Shown here: positions 1 through 5,259 of the stretch, piece after piece | Position numbering within the stretch: the first letter of the stretch is position 1 | Layout of the letters: every line of letters begins with the position of its first letter | Source of the DNA: Salinibacterium sp. | GTDB lineage: Bacteria; Actinomycetota; Actinomycetes; Actinomycetales; Microbacteriaceae | Direction: 5' to 3' | Assembly (NCBI GenBank): GCA_025352485.1 | Contig: JANXTJ010000298.1 | Location: forward strand, 1-5,259 | Length of the DNA: 5,259 nt | Program-made: the position numbers and the translations under genes | The notes under the pieces: generated by a model | Databases searched by the model: none | What the model saw: only the letters and a program-made list of their open reading frames with translations | What the model was told of the DNA's origin: nothing

Positions 1-844
1 GCTCCAGCGCCCGGTAGGGGGACTGCGCCACCGTGCCGATGCGACTGTTGAGAGTTTTCTCGGCGATGCCAATGGCGATATCCCACTTGACGGCACGCTC
101 GATCTTGCCGGGCTCGTTCGGGCGTTTGACCTTCGTCGTGCCGTTGATAACGCCGGCGGCCCACCTGATCGAATCCTCGAGGAAGTTGGCGGGGCCGAAC
201 ATGGCATCCGCGATGCCGAGCTCGAAGACCTGGGGTCCGCGCAGCATCCTGTTGTTCTTCAAGGGATTCGAGATGACAACCTCGAGGGCGTTTTCGATTC
301 CGATGAGGTTGGGAAGCAACCAGGCACCGCCCCAGCCGGGGATGATTCCGAGGAAAACCTCTGGCAGCGCAAACGCCGGGACGGAACTGGCCACGGTTCG
401 GTAGTTGGAGTTGAGCGGGATCTCGACGCCGCCGCCGAGGGCGAGCCCGTTGACGAAGCTAAACGAGGGCACCCCCAACCCGCTGAGCTTGCCGATCGCC
501 CAGTGGCCGAGTTGGGCCATCTTCCGGCCGGTCTCCCGGTCGGGCAGCTCGCTCACCTTCGACAGGTCGGCCCCTGCGGCGAAAATGAACTGCGTGCCGG
601 TGACCGCGAGTCCGTGGATCTCGCCGCGTGCCGCGCGATCCTTCTGTTCGTCGAGCACGGCGGCAAACTCGAGCAGCGTCTTCGGCCCGAGGGTGTTCGG
701 CCGAGTGTGGTCTTTGCCGTTGTCGAGGGTCAGCAGCGCGAGCACCTTGCCGTCGGAGATCGGGATGTCGCGCACGAAGGAGTGCGTAATGACCTCATCA
801 GGATCGAGCGAAACGAGCCTGTCGAAATCGGATGCCGTCGTCAT
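1..844 (-). CDS. fadB: FadB-type multifunctional enoyl-CoA hydratase / 3-hydroxyacyl-CoA dehydrogenase, N-terminal part
   Basis: The reading frame starts at the ATG at 844-842 and stays open to the left edge, giving 281 complete codons of a protein whose family is usually about 700 residues long. Only the N-terminal crotonase (enoyl-CoA hydratase) domain is present; the NAD-binding and C-terminal 3-hydroxyacyl-CoA dehydrogenase domains would lie outside the window. Visible family signatures are FAAGADL at residues 88-94 and NGLALGGGVE at 132-141, which form the CoA pocket and oxyanion hole, followed by LPEVFLGIIPGWGG from about residue 160. Glu141 and Glu162 match the two catalytic glutamates of E. 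coli FadB (Glu119 and Glu139), so hydratase activity is expected. The enzyme hydrates trans-2-enoyl-CoA and then oxidises the 3-hydroxyacyl-CoA in the cytoplasm. The gene directly follows thiolase fadA, its usual complex partner, and shares one base with it. An AGGCGG-like site inside the fadA end may serve as its ribosome binding site. That the missing half is intact is inferred, not seen. Confidence 0.93.
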   Translation of the reverse strand, partial: MTTASDFDRLVSLDPDEVITHSFVRDIPISDGKVLALLTLDNGKDHTRPNTLGPKTLLEFAAVLDEQKDRAARGEIHGLAVTGTQFIFAAGADLSKVSELPDRETGRKMAQLGHWAIGKLSGLGVPSFSFVNGLALGGGVEIPLNSNYRTVASSVPAFALPEVFLGIIPGWGGAWLLPNLIGIENALEVVISNPLKNNRMLRGPQVFELGIADAMFGPANFLEDSIRWAAGVINGTTKVKRPNEPGKIERAVKWDIAIGIAEKTLNSRIGTVAQSPYRALE

Positions 845-846
845 TA
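842..846 (-). promoter_or_regulatory. fadA stop / fadB start overlap (TAATG)
   Basis: On the minus strand the fadA stop codon TAA (846-844) and the fadB start codon ATG (844-842) share one A. This arrangement usually means that ribosomes finishing fadA restart on fadB, which would keep the two subunits of a thiolase/hydratase-dehydrogenase complex in step. The overlap is read directly; the coupling is inferred. Confidence 0.8.
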
Positions 847-2052
847 CTTGCCGCCTTTGCTGTTGGACAGATAGTGCGGGTTCTCCCAGATGACGGATCC
901 GCCCTGGCCGAGGCCGATGCACATGGCGGTGAGGCCGTACCGCACCTCAGGGTGTTCCGCGAACTGCGCCGCCAGCTGGATCATCAGTCGAACTCCGGAT
1001 GACGCGAGCGGGTGGCCCATCGCAATGGCGCCGCCCCACTGGTTAACCCGCGGGTCATCGTCGTCAATTCCGAAATGGTCGAGCAGGGAGAGCACCTGCA
1101 CGGCGAAAGCCTCGTTGAGCTCGAAGAGCCCGACGTCGGCGATCGTGAGACCAGCTTTCGTGAGCGCCTTCTCGGTGGAGGGCACAGGGCCGATCCCCAT
1201 GATCTCCGGCTCCACGCCGGCAAAAGCGAAGCTTACCATGCGCATCTTGGGGGTCAAGCCGAACTCTTTGGCAGCACTCGCGCTGGCCAAGATCGAGGCG
1301 GTTGCCCCGTCGTTGAGCCCGGAGGAGTTACCCGCGGTGACGCGACCGTGCGGCCGGAATGGGGTCTTCAGAGCGGCGAGACCTTCCATCGTGGTCTCGG
1401 GCCGCAGAGCCTCGTCGACGGTGGCGAGCCCCCAGCCGGCGTCACTTCTGGTTGCGACCGGGATGATGTCGGGCTGCAGCTTGCCGTTTTCGTAGGCGGC
1501 CTTGGCCTTTTGCTGGCTGCGGAACGCGAAGTGGTCGGCTCGCTGCTTGGTGAGGTGCGGGAAGCGGTCGTGGATGCGCTCCGCCGTATTACCCATGTTG
1601 AGGGCCTCGGCGCTGACCAGTTTCTCCGAGAGGAAACGGGGGTTGGGATCGGCACCGAAGCCCATCGGGTGGCGACCCATGTGCTCGACGCCGCCCGCGA
1701 TCCCAATGTCATAGGCGCCAAAGGCGATTGCGCCGGCAATCGTGGTGACCGAGGTCATGGCGCCAGCACACATCCGGTCGATTGCGTAGCCGGGAACGGA
1801 TTTCGGTAGTCCGGAGAGGAGGGCGGCCGTGCGGCCGATGGTGAGGCCCTGATCGCCGGTTTGCGTCGTGGCCGCAATGGCGACGTCGTCGTAGCGATCC
1901 TGGGGGATGTTGCTGTTGCGTTCCAGGAGTCCGATCATCGCTTTGACCACCAGGTCGTCGGCCCGGGTGTTCCAAAACATTCCCTTTTCGCCTGCTCTGC
2001 CGAATGGGGTGCGTACCCCATCGACGAACACGACTTCTTGTTTCTCGGCCAC
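844..2052 (-). CDS. fadA: Acetyl-CoA acyltransferase (3-ketoacyl-CoA thiolase, FadA)
   Basis: This 402-residue protein has the normal length of a degradative thiolase and all of its active-site blocks. The nucleophilic cysteine is Cys95 in DRMCAGAM, the NEAFA block is at residues 313-317, the GHP histidine is His347, and the second catalytic cysteine is Cys378 in CIGLGQGG. The protein cleaves 3-ketoacyl-CoA with free CoA to acetyl-CoA and a shortened acyl-CoA, the last step of cytoplasmic beta-oxidation. The start chosen is a GTG at 2052-2050, preceded four bases upstream by GGAGG; no in-frame ATG lies closer. It is followed with a one-base overlap by fadB, its expected partner. Biosynthetic acetoacetyl-CoA thiolases share the fold, but the fadB neighbour argues for the fatty-acid degradation role. 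The loop after the catalytic histidine reads GHPLASSG where many thiolases have GHPLGASG, a family-level variation with no obvious functional loss. Chain-length preference cannot be told. Confidence 0.95.
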   Translation of the reverse strand: MAEKQEVVFVDGVRTPFGRAGEKGMFWNTRADDLVVKAMIGLLERNSNIPQDRYDDVAIAATTQTGDQGLTIGRTAALLSGLPKSVPGYAIDRMCAGAMTSVTTIAGAIAFGAYDIGIAGGVEHMGRHPMGFGADPNPRFLSEKLVSAEALNMGNTAERIHDRFPHLTKQRADHFAFRSQQKAKAAYENGKLQPDIIPVATRSDAGWGLATVDEALRPETTMEGLAALKTPFRPHGRVTAGNSSGLNDGATASILASASAAKEFGLTPKMRMVSFAFAGVEPEIMGIGPVPSTEKALTKAGLTIADVGLFELNEAFAVQVLSLLDHFGIDDDDPRVNQWGGAIAMGHPLASSGVRLMIQLAAQFAEHPEVRYGLTAMCIGLGQGGSVIWENPHYLSNSKGGK

Positions 2053-2056
2053 GATG

Positions 2057-2061
2057 CCTCC
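2057..2061 (-). promoter_or_regulatory. Ribosome binding site of fadA
   Basis: The minus strand carries GGAGG (2061-2057) four bases before the GTG at 2052-2050. It is the strongest Shine-Dalgarno match in the window and decides the choice of the GTG start. Confidence 0.75.
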
Positions 2062-2073
2062 ACTTTCCTTGGA

Positions 2074-2110
2074 CGGTTAAATCCTAGGGGGGGAGATTTT
2101 GGCGCGGGAA
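2074..2110 (-). promoter_or_regulatory. Possible fadAB promoter in the RNase D-fadA gap
   Basis: The gap from 2053 to 2124 contains TAGGAT on the minus strand (2086-2081), which fits the actinobacterial -10 pattern TAnnnT. Transcription would begin near 2074 and give a leader of about 22 bases carrying the GGAGG site. A matching -35 is poor: TTCCCG lies about 18 bases upstream. A run of seven C (2093-2087) fills the spacer, and AAATC/GATTT arms (2079-2083 and 2095-2099) flank it. No stem followed by a T-run is seen, so there is no clear terminator after RNase D and read-through is likely. The promoter call is weak. Confidence 0.3.
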
Positions 2111-2124
2111 TCCTTTGATTGTTC

Positions 2125-3393
2125 CTACGAAATCGTTTCGGCGGCCGGTTCCGGCGTTTGGCTGGCTTCCACAAAGGCATCGGCAATTCCCTGTGCCGTT
2201 GCGTCAATCTGCCACGCACGAGCACCGAGCGTCTCCAGCATTACCGCGATATCGTCACGCGCCGCCGGCTCCGGGGGAGCCCAGGCCAGACGCCGCAGCG
2301 ATTCGGGCGTGAGCACGTTCTCGACGGGGATCGACATCTCGGTCGCCAACGTCGCCACGGCAGCGCGAGCGGCCTTGAGCCGCTTGTCGGCGTCAGGGTT
2401 CTTGTCGGCCCAGACCCGCGGCGGCGGCATCGTATCTCCGGTCGAGCGCAGCACGGGATAGTCGGTGCTGGCCATTCCGGTCTGAATGGCGTTCCACCAG
2501 CGGTCGATCTGTGAGCGGCTGGCCCTGCCGGTGAACTCTTTCAGCGCGGCGAGATCGCGCTTGGTTTCGGGCAGAACTCTGGCCGCAGCCACGAGGGCGG
2601 AGTCGGGGACCAGGCGTCCCGGTGCCGTGTCGATTTCGCGGGCGTAGGCATCCCGCGACTCCCACAGCTCGCGCGCAACAGCCAGATTGCGGCCGCCGCG
2701 AATCGCGTGCACGCCACTGAGGCGCCGCCATGGTTCCTGGCGCACGATGACGAAGTCGCGCCCCAGTACAGAGGTAAATTCTTCCTGGGCGATGCCAAAT
2801 TTTCCATCTCGCTCGAGCAGTTCTGCAAGTTTTTCGCGCAGGTCGACGAGCAGTTCGACGTCGAGGGCCGCGTACACCAGCCACGACTGGGGCAGGGGTC
2901 GGGTCGACCAGTCGGCGGCGGAGTGTTCTTTGGCGAGATGGATGCCGAGCAGATCTTCGACCACCGCGCCGAGGCCCACTCGGGGCAGTCCGGCGAGCCT
3001 GGCCGCGAGTTCGGTATCGAAAAGGCGGATGGGGGCAAGTCCTACCTCCCTGAGGCAGGTCAGGTCTTGACTTGCCGCGTGCAGAATCCATTCCTCGCCG
3101 GCGACCGCGTCATTGAGTTCGGCGAAGCTGCCGACCGCGGGCGGGTCAAACAAGAACGTGCCGGCGCCGCGTCGAAAAATCTGGATGAGGTAGGCGCGCT
3201 GCGAGTAGCGATAGCCGGATGCTCGCTCGGCGTCGATCGCGATCGGGCCGGTCCCAGCCGCGATGGTTGCCACCGCGGCGAGGTACGCCTCGCGGGTCTC
3301 GATGACGTCGACCAGAACATGCGCGGCCTGAATGGGCGCAGCGTCCTGTTCGGCCGTGACGTCGTCCGCGACGCTCTCGTCCGAGTTACTCAC
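2125..3393 (-). CDS. rnd: Ribonuclease D-like 3'-5' exonuclease with HRDC domain
   Basis: The 422-residue product has the DEDDy exonuclease fold of the RNase D family. The metal-binding residues are Asp54 and Glu56 in AIDAERASG, Asp110 in HAASQDL, and Tyr174 with Asp178 in YAALDVELL; all are intact. An HRDC nucleic-acid-binding domain follows at roughly residues 215-300. The remaining part, about 325-405, resembles the extra C-terminal helical domain found in actinobacterial RNase D proteins. The family trims 3' ends of tRNA precursors and other small structured RNAs in the cytoplasm. The start is a GTG at 3393-3391, inside the end of the DUF3000 gene, with only a weak GAGTGG purine stretch upstream, so translation probably depends on the upstream gene. 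An acidic, likely disordered tail of about 25 residues precedes the fold. The substrate in this organism is not shown by the sequence. Confidence 0.94.
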   Translation of the reverse strand: MSNSDESVADDVTAEQDAAPIQAAHVLVDVIETREAYLAAVATIAAGTGPIAIDAERASGYRYSQRAYLIQIFRRGAGTFLFDPPAVGSFAELNDAVAGEEWILHAASQDLTCLREVGLAPIRLFDTELAARLAGLPRVGLGAVVEDLLGIHLAKEHSAADWSTRPLPQSWLVYAALDVELLVDLREKLAELLERDGKFGIAQEEFTSVLGRDFVIVRQEPWRRLSGVHAIRGGRNLAVARELWESRDAYAREIDTAPGRLVPDSALVAAARVLPETKRDLAALKEFTGRASRSQIDRWWNAIQTGMASTDYPVLRSTGDTMPPPRVWADKNPDADKRLKAARAAVATLATEMSIPVENVLTPESLRRLAWAPPEPAARDDIAVMLETLGARAWQIDATAQGIADAFVEASQTPEPAAETIS

Positions 3394-3979
3394 GTCCCAC
3401 TCGTCGCGCAGATAGCAGGCTCACTCCCTCGATCGCCGGAGGAAGTCCGGCGAGCATACATAACAACTCCCCCCAGCCTTCCACATGTGCGGCGAGGTCG
3501 GGGCCGTCGGGTGTCCACGAGGCCCGCAATTCGATCTGGGCGCCATCGCCTTGGGCGGCGAGTTCGCCAAATCCGGTGGACAAAATCTTGGTGGCGGTGC
3601 CAGACGCATTGGCGTATCTCGCGCCCCGGATGTCGAGGGCATCGACGAGCCACGACCACGCCACGTCGGTGAGAGCCGGGTCCACCCCGATCTCCATCTC
3701 GAGCGGCGCCTGGGCGTAGCAGATGACCCGGAATTCGCCGTCCCAAGCCTCGGGGGCTTCCGGATCGTACAGCAGCACGAAGCGACCCGTTCCGAGTTCG
3801 GAGTCGCTGCCGTGCCGAGCAGGGGTGAGATCCGCTGCGAGGGCAAACGACCACGGTGCAAGCGTCCCCGGAGCTGCGATTTCGGTGATGGCCAATTCAC
3901 CGCGCATTGTGGCGTTGCGTACAGACTCGAGCGCGGCAGCGAAGGCCGCCGGCTGTGGTGGGGAGGGTACGTCGGGCAC
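3386..3979 (-). CDS. DUF3000 family protein, function unknown
   Basis: This 197-residue protein matches my memory of the actinobacterial DUF3000 family in length and in several blocks: an N-terminal FAAALESVR helix (13-21), LAPWSFALAAD (40-50), GTGRFVLLYDP (64-74), the tryptophan-rich VAWSWLVDAL (106-115), an IELRASWTP segment and a final GWGELLCMLAGLPP (168-181). No catalytic motif, membrane segment, signal peptide or metal-binding cluster is visible, so it is probably a soluble cytoplasmic protein. I recognise the family but know of no established function. In actinobacteria it typically sits beside the RNase D gene, as here, where the last eight bases overlap the RNase D start; this hints at a shared RNA-related role but does not prove it. 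The start is GTG at 3979-3977. No Shine-Dalgarno sequence precedes it, while a -10-like TAATCT lies exactly six bases upstream, which suggests leaderless translation. Downstream in-frame starts would cut into the conserved N-terminal helix. Confidence 0.9.
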   Translation of the reverse strand: MPDVPSPPQPAAFAAALESVRNATMRGELAITEIAAPGTLAPWSFALAADLTPARHGSDSELGTGRFVLLYDPEAPEAWDGEFRVICYAQAPLEMEIGVDPALTDVAWSWLVDALDIRGARYANASGTATKILSTGFGELAAQGDGAQIELRASWTPDGPDLAAHVEGWGELLCMLAGLPPAIEGVSLLSARRVGRE

Positions 3980-3991
3980 GAGTGAAGATTA
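3979..3991 (-). promoter_or_regulatory. Predicted -10 element and transcription start of the DUF3000-RNase D transcript (leaderless)
   Basis: On the minus strand TAATCT (3991-3986) fits the TAnnnT -10 pattern and is followed by exactly six bases, TCACTC, and then the GTG start codon. This spacing puts the transcription start on the first base of the GTG. The lack of any purine-rich site before the GTG supports a leaderless mRNA, a common arrangement in actinobacteria. No good TTGACA-like -35 is seen. Confidence 0.5.
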
Positions 3992-4057
3992 GGCTTTGCA
4001 GAGGGGATCAGCCCCGAGCCACGCCGCCGCGCACCGCGCGCAAGATCGGGGATGTGA
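3980..4057. promoter_or_regulatory. Divergent intergenic region between DUF3000 and the hydrolase
   Basis: The 78-base spacer must hold the promoters of both flanking transcripts. Besides the minus-strand TAATCT, the plus strand has TAGGCT (3990-3995), a possible -10 for the hydrolase that would give a leader of about 56 bases; no -35 is evident for it. A short inverted repeat, GGGG-ATCAG-CCCC (4003-4015), lies between the two genes and could be an operator or chance in GC-rich DNA. Confidence 0.4.
4048..4052 (+). promoter_or_regulatory. Ribosome binding site of the alpha/beta hydrolase
   Basis: GGGGA ends five bases before the ATG at 4058-4060. It is a moderate Shine-Dalgarno match at fitting distance. 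The ATG at 4052 is followed at once by TGA, so it cannot be the start. Confidence 0.55.
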
Positions 4058-5233
4058 ATGGCGAAGCACGAGCATTCCGGGGCCGCGACTGGGGCAATAG
4101 TCACGGGAATCGCCGGTGGGGTGGCGGCCCTCGGCGTGATGGCCGCCATTGCCGCTGGTGCCATGACGGTGATATTCGCCCGTACCGTCGTGACTCCGCC
4201 GACCAAGCGTGCTGAGGATGTCGAAATTCTCGACAACGGGGCAGTGACGATCACCCTGTCGGCGACCATTGATTCGATGACCCCCGGCCGTTACAGCTTC
4301 TGGTTCGATCAGGAGGCCGGGCATGCGCGGGTCGGCGAAATTTTGTCGTACACGGCTGATACGGTGACGCGCCAACTACTCGGGGTGGACTTCGGTGTCC
4401 TTGATCTCGCCCGCCGCGGTCGCTTCAGTGGCTGGTTCTTCCTGAGCCCACAGGAGCTGGGGTTTCCGTTCAGCGACATCTCGGTCGAGACCGAACTCGG
4501 ACCGGCCCCCGCCTGGCTGATTCCGGCCGCGGGGCCAAGCGCGCGCTGGATGATCGGGGTGCACGGGCGGGCAGTTCGTCGCCAGGAGACCCTGCGCGCA
4601 GCGCCGGTCTTTCGTGAAGCGGGATACAACTCACTTTTGGTGTCGTACCGCAACGACGGGGAAGCGCCGGCTACCTCGGATAACCGCTATTCGCTCGGCG
4701 ACGCGGAGTGGCGCGATGTCGAGGCCGCCATTCGGTACGCCGTCAACAATGGGGCCCGCGAAATCGTGCTGATGGGTTGGTCGATGGGCGGGGCAACGGT
4801 GCTGCAGGCGGTGACCCGGTCGTCATTGGCAAAATTCGTGCGGGGAATTGTTCTGGAGTCGCCGGTGGTCGACTGGATCGCGGCACTGAAATTTCAGGGC
4901 ACCGTCAACCGGCTTCCGTCGATCCTCGACCGCGGCGTTCTGAGTCTGCTGTCCCGAAAATGGGCGGGATTTCTCACCGGTCAGGCGAGCCCGATAGATC
5001 TCAAACGACTCAATTTTGTGAGCCGCGCGGGGGAGCTGCGCTTACCGATCCTGCTGCTACACAGCGCCGACGACGGCTACATTCCCGTGGATGCAGCGGC
5101 CGCCCTCGCAGCGGCTCGCCCCGATATCGTCACCTTCGAGCAGTTCACGACCGCACGTCACACCAAGCTATGGAATTACGACGCCGACCGGTGGAATACG
5201 GCCATCGGCCGCTGGCTGCGCGCGCTCGACTAG
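4058..5233 (+). CDS. Membrane-anchored alpha/beta hydrolase, substrate unknown
   Basis: The 391-residue protein begins with eight polar residues and then an Ala/Gly-rich hydrophobic stretch at about 11-41, which reads as a signal anchor or uncleaved signal peptide; no clear AxA cleavage site follows. Residues about 50-155 match no domain I recognise. From about 160 onward it is a serine alpha/beta hydrolase of the broad Hydrolase_4 / dipeptidyl-peptidase-like type: an HGR oxyanion-loop motif at 169-171, nucleophile Ser242 in GWSMGG, acid Asp339 in HSADDGYIP and catalytic His368 in ARHTK. All three triad residues are present, so an active esterase, lipase or peptidase-like enzyme is likely. 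The domain probably faces outside the membrane, but the charges around the anchor do not settle the orientation. The gene stands alone on the plus strand, divergent from DUF3000, so the context does not indicate a substrate. The stop codon TAG is followed by 26 bases in which I see no gene or terminator. Confidence 0.88.
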   Translation: MAKHEHSGAATGAIVTGIAGGVAALGVMAAIAAGAMTVIFARTVVTPPTKRAEDVEILDNGAVTITLSATIDSMTPGRYSFWFDQEAGHARVGEILSYTADTVTRQLLGVDFGVLDLARRGRFSGWFFLSPQELGFPFSDISVETELGPAPAWLIPAAGPSARWMIGVHGRAVRRQETLRAAPVFREAGYNSLLVSYRNDGEAPATSDNRYSLGDAEWRDVEAAIRYAVNNGAREIVLMGWSMGGATVLQAVTRSSLAKFVRGIVLESPVVDWIAALKFQGTVNRLPSILDRGVLSLLSRKWAGFLTGQASPIDLKRLNFVSRAGELRLPILLLHSADDGYIPVDAAAALAAARPDIVTFEQFTTARHTKLWNYDADRWNTAIGRWLRALD

Positions 5234-5259
5234 GGGCTGCACGCGCTCTACGAGGGGGC

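Noticed and set aside
33..893. Plus-strand open frames across the left 900 bases
   Set aside because: The minus strand there encodes the fadB hydratase domain with both catalytic glutamates, which accounts for the sequence.
1012..1809. Plus-strand open frame of 265 codons opposite fadA
   Set aside because: It mirrors the thiolase gene, has no ribosome binding site or family motif, and is explained by the codon bias of the real gene.
2707..3672. Long plus-strand open frame of 321 codons opposite RNase D and DUF3000
   Set aside because: It is antisense to two well-recognised genes, spans their junction, shows no recognisable domain, and long antisense frames are expected in high-GC coding DNA.
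3989..4375. Minus-strand open frame of 128 codons crossing the divergent spacer into the hydrolase gene
   Set aside because: It covers both the spacer and the hydrolase start on the opposite strand and has no recognisable domain; the hydrolase with its full triad is clearly the real gene.
5234..5259. Possible terminator after the hydrolase
   Set aside because: Only 26 bases are visible; they show no convincing stem and no T-run.
1..5259. Mobile element, CRISPR array, tRNA or defence system
   Set aside because: No terminal repeats, spaced repeats, transposase or integrase motifs, tRNA-like cloverleaf or toxin-antitoxin-like pair was found; all space is taken by conserved genes.

Overview
The window looks like chromosomal DNA from a high-GC actinobacterium, most likely of the family Microbacteriaceae. 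The grounds are the high GC content, GTG start codons on three of five genes, very short intergenic gaps, and the actinobacteria-restricted pairing of a DUF3000 gene with a ribonuclease D gene. The genus cannot be decided from the sequence alone. Base and codon use look even across all genes, and there are no insertion sequences, tRNAs, rRNAs, CRISPR repeats or phage-like genes.

The left 4 kb is a run of four genes on the minus strand, read right to left: DUF3000 (3979-3386), ribonuclease D (3393-2125), thiolase FadA (2052-844) and the FadB-type multifunctional beta-oxidation enzyme (844 to beyond the left edge). DUF3000 and RNase D overlap by 8 bases. The fadA stop and the fadB start share one base. 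The only gap, 72 bases between RNase D and fadA, contains a good ribosome binding site and a possible promoter, so fadAB may be transcribed both by read-through and on its own. FadA and FadB together carry out the last three steps of the beta-oxidation cycle: hydration, oxidation and thiolysis.

On the right, facing away across a 78-base divergent spacer, is a membrane-anchored alpha/beta hydrolase (4058-5233) with an intact Ser-Asp-His triad and unknown substrate. The spacer also holds a well-placed -10 hexamer that would start the DUF3000 transcript exactly at its GTG codon, suggesting a leaderless mRNA.

Nothing here looks like an undescribed defence, mobile or biosynthetic system; the region is conserved housekeeping and metabolic DNA. 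The points most worth checking are the predicted leaderless start of DUF3000, its unexplained tight coupling to an RNA-processing nuclease, and the uncharacterised N-terminal half of the hydrolase.
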